Source of the DNA: Undaria pinnatifida
Lineage: Eukaryota > Sar > Phaeophyceae > Laminariales > Alariaceae
NCBI GenBank assembly: GCA_012845835.1
Contig: JABAKD010000029.1
Coordinates: 9,824,731 to 9,888,730 of the forward strand
Reading direction: 5' to 3'
DNA length: 64,000 nucleotides
Numbering within the stretch: the first letter of the stretch is position 1; each line of letters begins with the position of its first letter. Positions 11,903-22,555 of this stretch are shown here, piece by piece. The translations under genes were made by a program, and so were the position numbers. The notes below the pieces were generated by a model, which saw nothing but the letters and a program-made list of their open reading frames with translations, was not told the origin of the DNA and made no database searches.

Positions 11903-12143
11903 ACCCATATGCCAAATGTACGCGTCAAGCCGGGATCAAATGCGATCGCCTCATTCAGGCGGTCATGGGTTTCTTGGGGGGGGGGACCCATATGTCAAAT
12001 TTACGCGTCAAGCCGGGATCAAATGCGATCGCCTCATTCAGGCGGTCATGGGTTTCTTGGGGGGACCCATATGTCATATTTACGCGTCGAGTCGGGATCA
12101 AATGCGATCGTTTCATTCAGGCGGTCATGGGTTTCTTGGGGAG
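11903..12143. repeat. About 80-bp tandem repeat, three copies
   Basis: Units begin at about 11903, 11986 and 12065 with ACCCATATG, continue with ACGCGTCAAGCCGGGATCAA and end GGTCATGGGTTTCTTGG plus a variable G run. A diverged partial copy follows near 12225-12285. The G run after the third copy reaches about 17 bases. Confidence 0.9.
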
Positions 12144-13140
12144 GGGGGGGGGGGGGGGCTGGGTTCCCACTTGGCAGGCGCTGTAGAGGGGGGGGCTAGG
12201 AGGGGTGACAACGACGCATGCATCTACTTTAAGCGCCAAGCTGCGCCGCGATATAATGTTATTCAGATGGTCATGGGATTGTGGAGACGGGGGGCATGGT
12301 CACCACTTGGGGCGGGGCTGTCCTCTCAGTTCGCCTCTGGCCGACCACCCCACGAGAGCGCAAAGTTGCTGTTTCATGTTTGAGACTTTCGGGTCGATGA
12401 CGATCCGAGGAGCCGATAATCGTTTCTGTTTTCCTGCAACAGAGGCTGCCTGAGGAGCCCCAGTGCTAGCGGCCGTGCTAAAGTGCCAAAAACCGAAGAG
12501 GGCTCTCTATTGCTTTCTTTCATGAACTAACGTTTTTGTGCCGAAACGCGTTGCCGTCGGTTCTTCTACGATAGGAAATAAACGAGACACCTGTTTCCAG
12601 TGGGTGACCTGGAAAACAGCTGACTCCGCAGTTTCAAAAAGTTGACTCCCCAAAATCGTCAAGGATTTTCACTTTCCCAAAATCGTCAAGGATTTTTTCT
12701 TCAAAATTCTATACGACGAGCATGTAGCAGTTGTTTTTGTTGAGAGAGAGAACCAACAACGAGTTTACTCCTTGGATTGTGCCTGGTACGTACCGGCACC
12801 TTGCGTGACCCACGTGAGCTTCCAACATCACGAGAAAAAGGAAAATAATAAAAAAACTGCCCAAAACACTGTTACCATGCTTTTTAGACCCTAACGCCAA
12901 CCCCAAACCCCCAACCCTACACATAAAAAACTTTGTCCGGAACAGCATTTATTTATTCGACGTTTTTTTTTGTTGTTGAAAATTTGGTTCAATCGCGTTA
13001 CACTCGTAAATAAAAAAATATTCCCCTATTTCCATGTTTTATCCTCTAAATGATAATTTTCCAGACGTCCGTAGAAGAAAGGCTTACTCGTACTGGGCAC
13101 CTGGAGAGCCCGACATTCGACGCACAAGCAAGTCGACTTT
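12144..13140. other. No gene seen
   Basis: It contains a poly-G tract (about 12142-12158) and a short direct duplication of AAAATCGTCAAGGATTTT (about 12650-12695). The rest is AT-rich with no coding signal. Confidence 0.5.
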
Positions 13141-13300
13141 ATTTTTCTTTTTTCTTCTTTTTTTTAATATATCCTCCGGTGGATGGGGAAAAACAAAGCT
13201 TCATACGTAAGCTCACCACATTTCCAGCGTGGTATCTATTTACATGTACGTCGCCGTGTCAATATAACTCCAACGCTTTCTTCGCAATTACGACGCTATC
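13141..13300. repeat. Dispersed repeat with T-rich head, copy 1
   Basis: A T-rich tract is followed by ATCCTCCGGTGGATGGGGAA and an AGCTCACCACA word. The same order recurs at 61717-61850, and a weaker relative lies near 26770-26850. A homopolymer-headed dispersed element of unknown class is likely. Confidence 0.6.
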
Positions 13301-13317
13301 TTTTATTTGACGGCCCT

Positions 13318-13412
13318 GATGCCAACAGGGAACACTTCTTGAGACCCCAAGATATATTAAAGAATGGCAAGGAGACCAACAAGGGGCACTTCTTGAGACC
13401 CTAAGATATACA
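13318..13412. repeat. 57-60-bp minisatellite, two outlying copies
   Basis: Two units contain CACTTCTTGAGACCC and AAGATATA, related to the array at 14112-14404. They are followed by a GC-rich palindromic patch (about 13410-13460, GGGCGGC then GCCGCCC). Confidence 0.85.
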
Positions 13413-14111
13413 AGGGCTCCGCTCCGCGGGCGGCTGACGCCGCCCGCTACGCTCGCGCAAGGCAGGGAAGAATGCAACTAAAAACATGGACATAGTTATG
13501 TAAAGGGGGCAGAAAGAAGAGGCCCACGATTTGGTGCGAACAGCGATTTGATAATGCCAAGAGCTGCTTGTGCAGAGCAAATTGCCCTGTTGCGCTCAGC
13601 TGTGATGTGTGCTTTTGTTACCGGTGTTACGTTCTGATCGGCAGTACGGGGGTAATTTGCGTGGGGGAAAAAACAGGGGGCCTTGAAAGATCAAATACAT
13701 ATTATAGAAAAAGAAAAAAGAGGAAAAGTAGTACTCCGTACATGACGACAACACGCATTATACCCGGTACTGCTCTATGTTCGAAAGAAAGCACAGCGCA
13801 GCGACACAGCACCGCAGCGAAGGGCACGGCACCGCACCTCATGGCTCCGCACGGCGCCACGCTGCGCTGCTGGGCCATATATAGCCGGATTGATCTGAGC
13901 TGGGCGTGCATGTGATCCAACAGCGTAAATAGTATCTGATGATATGTACAAACCTGGTGTAGTAGTACCGGTATGTACTATTGGCGTTTCGTATATCGAA
14001 CGAAGCTGGAAAGCAAAGAAAAGCTGGAAAGGTTCCGCAAGTAATATGGAAGTTGGAGCTCTGAGAGGCCAGGGATGGGCAATCCCTGAGAAAGACAAAA
14101 TTAAGTAAGTC
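13413..14111. other. No gene seen
   Basis: After the GC-rich palindromic patch, mixed sequence follows with a short CAGCGAC/CACCGCAGC-rich stretch at about 13790-13870. No supported coding frame. Confidence 0.45.
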
Positions 14112-14404
14112 TATTAAAATAATGACAAGGAGACCAACAAGAGGGGCACTTCTTGAGACCCCAAGATATATTAAAATAATGACAAGGAGACCAACAAGAG
14201 GGGCACTTCTTGAGACCCCAACATATATTAAAATAATGACAAGGAGACCAACAAGGGACATTTTTTGAGACCCCAAGATATATTAAAATAATGACAAGGA
14301 GACCAACAAGGGACACTTCTTGAGACCCCAAGATATATTAAAATAATGACAAGGAGACCAACAAGAAGAGGGGCACTTCTTGAAGACCCCAAGATATATT
14401 AAAA
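14112..14404. repeat. 57-60-bp minisatellite, five copies
   Basis: Five units contain AATGACAAGGAGACCAACAA, GGCACTTCTTGAGACCCC and AAGATATATTAAAAT. The array resumes at 15652 after a 1.25 kb insertion. Confidence 0.95.
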
Positions 14405-14406
14405 TG

Positions 14407-15651
14407 CAGTCGTCCCCCCTTCAAAGACACTCTTCTTAAGGAAACTCCCCGCTAAAAAGACACATTTTTTTCCCAGAACATGGTGCCTCGAGGATGTCCG
14501 CTCCTATTTTATAATTAATTTTCAAGGGCGTCAGCCGTGAGTTGACGAATTTCAGGTCTATACTCATTTTGCAAGCTGCGTTGTTGGTACTCGTAATGTA
14601 CTATATGAGTGAGTTTTGATTGGGAGGTGTCTTATTTTTTGTCCACTATAATTGTAAGTATTGGTATTTATACTTTAGGTGGGGAATCTTGAGCTAGGTA
14701 AAACATCACATCTATTTCATCTTTGCAAGCTGCGTTGTTGGTACTTCCTATTTGTACGGGAACGGAAGAGACGGCGAGTACAGCGAAACGGTATACCTTC
14801 TTTCGAAGACTGTGCATTCGTTCACTCATGAAACTCAAGTCAAGCGAAGAACGAAGGAGGGGAGTGAGGTGCAGGCGACTCTTCGGGATATGTGGGCGAC
14901 GTAGTTTTTGGAGTTTGAGGACAACACACTTGGCATGCCCACATTCGTTGTTTGGGATTTTTGCCTTTCTCGTGGAGTTAAATTTTGGTATTTTTGTTTT
15001 TGTTTTTGCCTCGTGTTGACCTTTGGAGAAGAACGGTGTCCTCTTTTCGGTGTATTTGCCCGATTTTTTTGTATGTTGTGATCTGCGCTACCGACCGTTT
15101 CCTAGTGTCCTTCTAAGGGGTCGACTGGGTTTGTTTGGTCCGTATGTGGCAGGTAACTTGCGTGTATCGTATCAGAGCTAGTTCCAACGAACTGATGTGT
15201 CTCAGGTGTGTTCGCGATATCTCGGGCATGATGTTCTTCACCGTGAGGATAACGCCTCGACAATAAGAAAAGCCTGCAACAACACCAGCGCACTGCCGTA
15301 CACATTACAGCAAGAGCCTGCATCAACAACAGCGCACTGCCGTACACATTACAATAGGTCGTGCTGCACTCCTTCCCGCGTTTCGGTGGTGGAGGGAAAT
15401 TCAAAATGTGTAAAGTATTGGAGTGTACTACAGCAGTAGTGTTGCGGCCTTTGAAATCACGTGTTGTAGTTTTTCAGCAACACAGTTTCGTGGTCGCATT
15501 CCTGCTTCAAATGTGCGTATTTTGACATATGTTACACCTCCATTGGCCCCGGAGACGGTGAGTTAGTGGCCCCGGAATCCTAAAGACACTTCCCCGCGTT
15601 AAAGACACTCCCAAAAAAAAACGCGGTGTGTCTTTAAAGCGGGGTCGACTG
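14407..15651. mobile_element. Tc1/mariner-like non-autonomous DNA element inserted in the minisatellite
   Basis: The ends are inverted: the left end is CAGTCGTCCCCCCTTCAAAG and the right end, read on the other strand, is CAGTCGACCCCGCTTTAAAG. Further AAAGACAC words lie inside both ends. The left flank ends ATTAAAATG and the right flank is TAATGACAAGG, so joining them restores the minisatellite unit with TA as target site (left TA mutated to TG). Length is 1245 bp with no transposase frame. Inside is a nested copy of the GCAAGCTGCG repeat family (about 14510-14740). Assignment to Tc1/mariner rests on the TA target and the CAGTCG termini. Confidence 0.8.
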
Positions 15652-15720
15652 TAATGACAAGGAGACAAAAACAAGGGGCACTTCTTGAGACCCCAAGATA
15701 TACTAAAATAATAACAACCA
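15652..15720. repeat. Continuation of the 57-60-bp minisatellite
   Basis: One more unit (AATGACAAGGAGAC, CACTTCTTGAGACCCC, AAGATATACTAAAAT) directly follows the right end of the inserted element. A run of A (about 15736-15751) comes after it. Confidence 0.9.
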
Positions 15721-15879
15721 GAGACAAGCTTTTGAAAAAAAAAAAAAAAAACTTCCTATTTTCATCAGCTGGTAATGTGGGCGCGAGAAGCAATATAGTC
15801 CCGTTAGCATCACGATCTGCACCTACCTATCTACGCCGTAGAATGTACCAGGACCTGGTTCGGCGTAGCCCCAAGCAAG

Positions 15880-16150
15880 TGTTAAGATACGGCCTCGAAA
15901 GGCCTGTAATTATCCGAATTTGATATCATTTGGATGGGTTTCCCGTGATATGGTTGGCGTTTTATATTCGGGAAAGTTAGGAAATAGATCAGAGGCACGT
16001 GCCTCCGATCTCAGAAGCCATCCGGGGCTCTGGTGGAATCGGATAAAGCAACGTCTCTACGAAGGAAAACAAAGTGAGTACTCTCCGAGGACCTGCTCAA
16101 TTGGCAGACCTGCAGGGGGCACTCTGTGTCCCACCCTATATCCTTGCACA
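15880..16150 (+). repeat. LTR (5') of the truncated retrotransposon
   Basis: The 271-bp repeat has TG...CA ends. It includes a palindromic patch (GAGGCACGTGCCTC, about 15991-16004) and GATAAAGC where the other copy has AATAAAGC, a probable polyadenylation signal. Limits are set by alignment with the reverse complement of 47221-47488. Confidence 0.75.
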
Positions 16151-17248
16151 TGGCGTCGCCGGCAGGACCAGGGACAGACAAACAGCCACAGCGGTAACCA
16201 CAACAGCACATACACGCCCGGTCAACATGGTACTGTCTCACCAACGCCAGCCTCCTCGACTTCCGCGTCTGCTCCGGGGAAGCACTTCGGGTCAACCCAC
16301 AATCCGAGCGGAAACCCCAACGCGCGCCAACCAGATACCTTTCACACCGGCAACTGACAGCGCGACGGCGGTGCGGCACACCCGACCCGTACGCCGACGG
16401 CACTATCGGGGACACCTCCTTTGGTTTCGCAAAATACTCGAGTGCCTGTCGCTCGCCTTACACGTGGCGCGGCACAAATCACTTCTGTTCAGAGCCCACG
16501 GGCTCCTACGCCGCCTGCTGACGATCTTCATCCGGTGTTTCCTTTCGACAGTAGCGGGCGCTCTATCCTTTTTCCCATCAAGGAAGAGCCGACAAGCTCA
16601 GCTACCTCGTCTCTCTCCTCCAAGAGGGCCAACGGGAACGAGCCCCCTCGGGTGAGGAATTTATTTCCACTTATCCGAGCCCCGCTCTCGAAGACGCCCA
16701 CAGGGTCTACGGGCCCTGCTCCGTCTTTGGGCACCCTAACCCACGTGCACCAGGCTACGTCTGCCCCAGTGGCACAGGATCGAGGTCCTACACTGCGCAA
16801 CGGGCCAGTGGTGACGCCACGGCCTCCAGCCCGATCAGCTGGATGCTATTCCCGTGAAGATACGGAAGAATCGCGCCTCTCGTCAAGCAGTAACAGCGAG
16901 CCCCCTGCCCCTTCGGACGCAGTGAGAGCACTTCCTTGCGGTTTTACGCCAAACAGCGAAAAGGTCACGACGCGACCACCCGTGGGTTCGTGCTCGCGCC
17001 GTGCTCCCGAGGCCGGGCGTTCCCGGACGGGGACGCTGCAGGCCCAAAGTGCCGGAGACTGGTGTTACCAGACGGGGACATTACAGGCTCATATGCATAA
17101 CACGGCCTCCGACGGCTTGGCACCGTCGACTTTTGACCCGTCCCTTGAATACTTTACAGACAAAGTAGTGTTGTTCTGGCAACCGCCGTCCCACCCAATA
17201 ACCTTACACAAGCATCAGTGTGTGGCCGATGTTGCAACAATTAATTGA
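15880..17248 (+). mobile_element. Truncated LTR retrotransposon, same family as the 47-57 kb element
   Basis: An LTR of about 271 bp (15880-16150) opens TGTTAAGATACGG and ends TTGCACA. It matches the LTR at 47221-47488 over its length. Directly after it TGGCGTCGCCGGCAGG could be a primer-binding site. The internal part is homologous to the region after the gag zinc knuckle in the other element, including a stop codon at the same place (GN, stop, then Q-x-DGG), the SGRSILFPIKEE segment, the GYVCPSGTG segment and the start of the 230-bp repeat. Most of gag is missing, and the copy stops just inside the NADAR-like region (VVLFWQPPS). No 3' LTR is seen. Confidence 0.75.
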
Positions 17249-18420
17249 TCAACTGTCGGTTTACGGGGCCGCCGTTCCGCAGGCCCTGGAGATAAGATAC
17301 TTCCTTTCGATCTGTGGACACGAGAATACCTTGTAGCCTAGCCACCAGCAATGACGATTGGTTGTACCACCTATACCCCTGGATCCTGGACAAAGTAACG
17401 AACGAGTACTGGTACATATAGTAACGGATTGAAACTGAAAACCATGTATGTATGTATGCATGTAGTAGTTATAGTTACTATACGTAGTACGTACCAGGGC
17501 ATTAATTAGCTGCTGTTGCGCTGTTGCTGCGCGCTTTGTTGCGCGCCGCGCAACATTTGGATCAAAAAAACGTTTTGCGCAACAGTCGCCCGCAAGGCTG
17601 TGGTTGCGCGCAGCGCAACGCGTGATTTTGGGCGGGCAACGTTTTCGCCGTGCAGGTGATTTTTTTTTGTGCCATTTTTTCGCCGCAGGCGAGAAAAAGA
17701 AAAAGAAAAAATGGGGTCTTTTTTCGCCACACAGCCTTTGTTTTGGGGGCGGGGGGGGAGGGGGGGTTCTAAATCGCCGTAGGCGATTTTTTTATTGAAG
17801 AACTTTTTGTCCAAATGGCTGCAGTTGAACATTATTTAGGCTCATTTTCCTCTCCGCCATAGTCGAAAACAGATAGTAGGCATACTAGGCACAAGGCACG
17901 AGGCATCTTTTTTTGCTATGTTCGCCGGAGGCTTTTATTCTTTTTAATAGAGGCCTTTTTCTATTCGGCGCGTAGTCCGAAAATAAATTAAAATCAAAAG
18001 CTTTTTTCGGTATTCACGCACGTAATGTTTTGGTTCGGCACGTTTTGTGGTATGTACGCTTCTTGTAGTAGTTTGTTTTGCTATTGTTCGCTGTCGTCGA
18101 TTTGTTTTTGTGATACAACTCTTACACTTTAAGAAAATAGTGAGGCGCGCGAAGCGCGCAGCGCTGAGCCTTTTTTTCTTGGTTTTCCGAGGGGGAAAAA
18201 AAACTCCTCATTCTCATATCGGATCGCATACATACGTGGGTAGGGTGCCTTGAACGACTTTCTCTGTTTGTGTGTGTTTGTGTGCGTGATTGTGTAAGAC
18301 AACATTTTTTTCGGCCCACGTTTGTCCACCGCACTCAACGTACACGGCAACGTACACGGCACCGAGGCCAGTCCCGACAGGTTTCGTGAACGCACAAAAA
18401 ACAGACAACTGTTGTTGTTG
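17249..18420. other. No gene; hairpin-rich AT-rich stretch
   Basis: Several short perfect palindromes are present, such as TCGCCGTAGGCGA (about 17772-17785) and CGCCGCAGGCG (about 17681), together with clustered GCGCAAC/GTTGCGC words (17515-17635). A poly-G patch lies near 17749-17765. No protein frame is convincing. Origin is unknown. Confidence 0.5.
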
Positions 18421-18796
18421 AGGAATTAGTGGGGTATTATAGTCTGTTTGGCCATTTCCAAAGGGTTAACCAATAGCTTACCCATACTAAGCCTTATAAC
18501 ACTCTCCCCCCCTGGAACGGCGGGATAGCAGGTCGGCCGGATATACCGGCGGATCTGTCAATACATCCTGAAGCGGTTTAATTTCCCGAGTATACCGGGG
18601 AGAGTATTTTTCAAGTTCGACATGGGGAAAGTCTGAAAAAGTTTATTATAGGTGGATGTGGGATTTGAACCCACGACCCAAAAAAAACATGGTCTGTCGA
18701 CGACGCCATTTCTTAAGGAATTAGTGGGGTATTAGTCCGTTTGACCACTTGCGAAAAGGTTAACCAATAGCCTACCCAAACTAAGCCTTATAACAC
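18421..18796 (-). mobile_element. tRNA-like element with about 80-bp terminal direct repeats, copy 1
   Basis: Direct repeats (18421-18502 and 18715-18796) begin AGGAATTAGTGGGGTATT and end GCCTTATAACAC. Between them are a CCCCCCCTGGAACGGCGGG patch and, on the - strand, a perfect tRNA-type T arm (GTGGG, loop TTCAAAT, CCCAC) followed by ATCCACC, like the 3' half of a tRNA (about 18651-18690). No matching 5' acceptor strand is found, so it is not a functional tRNA gene. It could be a SINE dimer or a TRIM-type element. Confidence 0.65.
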
Positions 18797-19644
18797 AACT
18801 CTATTTTTGAACAACTGGTTTCGCTGTAAGTCCTTGAGAGTTCGTCGAGGCAGGTGGGGCAACGTGTGTTTTCACCGCCACCCAAACTGGGTTCCTCTTG
18901 AAAATATATTTTTTCGAGTTTTCAAAACATCGTACCAACATACCAGAACAACTGAGAAACACTGCTGAACCGCGACATCTGTCCAATAATCGACAGCACG
19001 CGTGATGAAACGGCCATTTTTTTTCTCCTTTATAAAAAGTGAAAAACGCCAGCTGTGAGTGCGACCAACTGAACGGTTGAAACTCAAATTTGCAAGCTGC
19101 GTGGTACATCTATGTTTCGTTTATAATATACAGAGAGTAGTAGTTGCACAAAAATTACGGAAGGTCGTTTTTTGTTCAATTTTTCCGAGGAAAAAAAAGT
19201 AGAAGAGTTAGTTCCGCCCCACATATAATACCCGAGCAACCGCCGCACGATATGCCGACAAGCCCACAAAAAAAAGCTCGTCGAGAATAAGCCCACAATA
19301 CCCACAAGCCCACAAGCGCGTCGAGAACAACAACAACATCATCTCTCCGCCACCATGCCCTTTTCATTCGGAATATACACCCAGAAGCGGCGACGTCGAA
19401 CCTACGGGTACACCCTCAATTCGAATCGAGGTACAACGACCTCGGCGACCTGTCCAATCCAGATATGGGTGGCCGCGCCGCGTAAATGTTTACGATCTCG
19501 AGCAGCTTCAGCAGAACGAATCCGGAGCCAATCTACCGCAGGAGCAATTAATTGGTTCTGGGACGCGCTCAATGCCAATACATTACAATATACATTGCAA
19601 GGAACGTTACTCCATATATGATGCATCGCAGATATGACTATGTT
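18797..19644. other. No gene; contains one dispersed-repeat core
   Basis: A copy of the CAGCTGTGAG...TTTGCAAGCTGCG family lies at about 19047-19105. The rest shows no coding or RNA signal. Confidence 0.45.
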
Positions 19645-20010
19645 AAGGAATTAGTGGGGTATTAGTCGGTTTGACCACGTGCAAAAGTTAACCAATAGCT
19701 TACCCAAACTAAGCCTTATAACACCCTTCCCCCCCTGAAACGGCGGGATAGCAGGTCGGCCGGATACACGGGCGGACCTGTGAATTATCCAAGACGTTTC
19801 ATTTCCTGGGTATACCGGGGAGAGTTTTTTCAAGTTCGACATGGGGAAAGTCTGAAAAAGTTTATTCTAGGTGGATGTGGGATTCGAACCCACGACCCGA
19901 ATAAACATGGTCTGTCCACGGCGCCATTTGTTAAGGTATTAGTGGGGTATTAGTCTGTTTGACCACGTGCAAAGGTGGACCAATAGCTTACCCAAACTAA
20001 ACCTTGAAAC
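19645..20010 (-). mobile_element. tRNA-like element with terminal direct repeats, copy 2
   Basis: It has the same order as the copy at 18421: direct repeat (19645-19724), central GATAGCAGGTCGGCCGGATA segment, - strand T arm with loop TTCGAAT (about 19870-19900), then the second direct repeat (about 19933-20010). The T loop here matches the canonical tRNA B box better than copy 1. Confidence 0.65.
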
Positions 20011-20648
20011 AACTACCGCAGCAGGTATTGAGGCCGCGGCGCCTCATTACCACCAATTACTAGTACGATACCTGGTATTACAAAGAAATACAACAAAGCA
20101 AAGCGGCGGAAGAAGGCAAAAACAAATCAGGCACCTAGCTAGGTGTTCTTCGACGACGCTTTCTGCGGCGTTTTCAGGCATATTTATGCGGTATCGCTGT
20201 ACTGATGTACGGAAAGGGCAATATTTAGAACAGATCTAGCCTCTCATGTCTGGTTTCACCGGCCAGGCAGATATTGCGTGCAGCACAAATAAAGGTCTAG
20301 AGAGGGGGGGGGGGGGTCTTTCTTTAGTCACATTCATTCACGCCCTTTACTTTCTGCCGTGGCGTCTTCGGCCATACACTGGCGCATCCTCAGGTTTTTG
20401 CAGCTGCTGCTATTAATAATGTGCTACTCGAGCGGTAACCTGGATACGACACAGAAACTGGGCATTGTGGGAACGTCACCGATCACCGACTGACTATGTA
20501 TGGCGAATGGCGAATGGCGAAGAATATATTAATACTATAGTCTAGACTAATAGCATTATTATTATATTTTTTATCGGTTGACCTGGGTGCCGCGATGCTC
20601 CTGACTTATCATGGAGTGCAAGTGCGATCAGGTCGTTTCTGCGTTTTC
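20011..20648. other. No gene seen
   Basis: Mixed sequence with a poly-G tract near 20303-20316 and a tripled GGCGAAT word near 20500. No supported coding frame. Confidence 0.45.
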
Positions 20649-20815
20649 AAGACATCCCAAGGCATCCTGATACACGCATTTCGAGGTTCGGGGGGGGGGG
20701 GGGGGTGTTTAAATAACACAGTTCGTTTTACTTGATTTTTACGCCAATATTCGCGCATTATGTCGCAGTTTTTTCGCCCCCGACGGCGTCCTCCGGGGGC
20801 GACATCCCAAGGCAT
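20649..20815. repeat. Duplicated 150-170-bp segment, copy 1
   Basis: It starts GGCATCCTGATACACGC and continues with TTTCGAGGTTCGGGG, a GTTTAAAT word, CGCAGTTCGTT-like and ATATTCGCGCAT words, then a GC palindrome (CGCCCCCGA...GGGGGCG). The same order recurs at 21204-21370. Confidence 0.7.
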
Positions 20816-20821
20816 TGTTAG

Positions 20822-21205
20822 TAAGATATTAGTGGGGAATATTACTAGTCCGTTTGACCACGTGCAAAAAGTTAAGCGATAGCTTATACCCAAACTAAGC
20901 CTTATAACACTCACCCCCCCTGAAACGACGGGATAGCAGGTCGGCCGGGTATACGGGCGGACCTGTCAATATCCAAGCGGTTTCATTTCCTGGGGATACC
21001 GGGGAGACTCTCAGAGTATTTTTCAAGTTCGACATGGGGAAAGTCTGGAAAAATTATTGTTTTGGATGGTCGGAATCGAACCCACGACCCAAAAAAACCA
21101 TGGTCCTTCGACGACGCCATTTGTTAAGGTATTAGTGCGTTATTAGTCCGTTTGGCCACTTGCAAAAGGTTAACCGACAGCTGACCCAAGCTAAGCCTTA
21201 TGACA
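20822..21205 (-). mobile_element. tRNA-like element with terminal direct repeats, copy 3
   Basis: This is a diverged third copy: direct repeats at about 20822-20910 and 21125-21205, with a central T arm whose loop reads TTCGATT on the - strand (about 21064-21092). It lies between two copies of the 150-170-bp segment at 20649 and 21204. Confidence 0.6.
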
Positions 21206-21370
21206 GCATCCTGATACACGCCTTTTCGAGGTTCGGGGGAGGCGTTTAAATATTAAACGCAGTTCGTTACATATATCCATCGTATTTAGGCGTATATTCG
21301 CGCATAAATCGAATTATTTTCGCCTCCGGCGGCCCTCACGGGGGGGGGCTCCGCCCCGCGAGGGGCTTGC
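21204..21370. repeat. Duplicated 150-170-bp segment, copy 2
   Basis: It repeats the order of 20649-20815 and ends in a GC-rich palindrome (GGGGCTCCGCCCCGCGAGGGGC, with an internal GGGGC/GCCCC pairing). Confidence 0.7.
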
Positions 21371-22155
21371 TTTCCTGCGGCGCGTAACACGCCTTGCGTC
21401 ACCTATTATACCTGTTGTTGTGTGGCACCAAACTAAGGCCCTCTGACGAGACCTTATGCCTGTACCTATAGACTGACTAGGCTGTGGTACAGAGTAGACA
21501 CACTTCCTGAGGTCACATGGGTGCTCTACAACAACAGTTTGTTGTAGACGGCTACCACAAGCACCAAAGGTATAGAGCACTAATTGGTACAAGGAGGTCG
21601 ACCTATCGTCGGCCGTAGGCGAAGGCCCACGATGCGGGCAGAGCAACCACCATGTGTCTAAATGACGGTGTTACCTCGGTGGGATGAACGGCAAGCGGCG
21701 TGACGAGCGCTTGCTATTACCGTGATTGCTGGGCTTTAGTCTGGAACAACACGACGGCCGTACGTCCGAGACCAGAGTGCTCGTTTTTGGCGACGTGCCG
21801 TTACTCCCCATCTTCACTGTTTGTATGTGAAAAACAAAAAAGTTCGAGAGAGGGCTGAGGGGACTCCTCAGGCCGACTACTAATAAACAGACCGGTGTAG
21901 TACCAGGTACGAGGTATGTCGTTAGCTGTAATAGCCGACTAGCCCGACGAAATTGAAACGGTGAAACATGAAACCGTAAAATAACCGCGAGAAACAACGG
22001 GAGTTCAACAATAGAAGGCGTTTCCTCATCCATTGCAGACCGTGTGGTGTGCTTGCCTTCCGCTCGACCTCTGCTGCCCTGCCTCGGTGCCGACACAGAG
22101 TAGCGAAGCCTACACACAAGCGGACTACTTCTCTCTCGCACACCACGGCCGGGTA
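21371..22155. other. Upstream of gene 2; possible 5' UTR or intron
   Basis: No coding frame is supported before the CCCH exon. A possible splice acceptor (CATCCATTGCAG) ends at 22038 and would extend the first exon upstream in frame; otherwise this holds the promoter and 5' UTR. Confidence 0.4.
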
Positions 22156-22555
22156 ATGATGGGCGGGCGTGGACCGATTCCGTGCAAATTCGGCGTACAA
22201 TGCCACAGGCAGGATTGCTGGTACTCTCACCCGGCTGGCCGAGTGATTGATGCCGGCGGCGCTGCTGCTGCTGGTGCTCCGCCGCAGGCAGGCAGACACA
22301 ACAACAGCAGCAACAGCAACAGCAACATTACCAACAACCACCACCACCACGCCGGCAATGGGATCAACCGCCCAGGCCCTGCGATCAGCACACGAGCGGG
22401 AATGGCGCCGGGAGTGGGAGGTGTGCCACAGGCTTCTCCTAGGATGGGCGGAGGGGGAGGTGGTGCTAGTGCTGGGGGAGGGGGTGGGGGTGGGAATGTC
22501 TGCCGCTATGCGTTCGAGTGCAAGCGTCGGGACTGTCACTTCAATCACCCGTTTG
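22156..22555 (+). CDS. Gene 2 exon 1: two CCCH fingers
   Basis: The suggested start is the tandem ATG at 22156; the frame is open upstream to an acceptor at 22038, so a spliced 5' exon is possible. Finger 1 is CKFGVQCHRQDCWYSH and finger 2 is CRYAFECKRRDCHFNH. The linker is rich in Ala, Asn, His and Gly. The donor is TTTG|GTGAGA at 22556, leaving phase 1 after HPF. Confidence 0.75.

Noticed and set aside
18651-18720. Functional tRNA gene on the - strand
   Set aside because: Only the T arm and 3' acceptor strand look right; the 5' acceptor GGTGGAT is absent upstream on that strand in all three copies.
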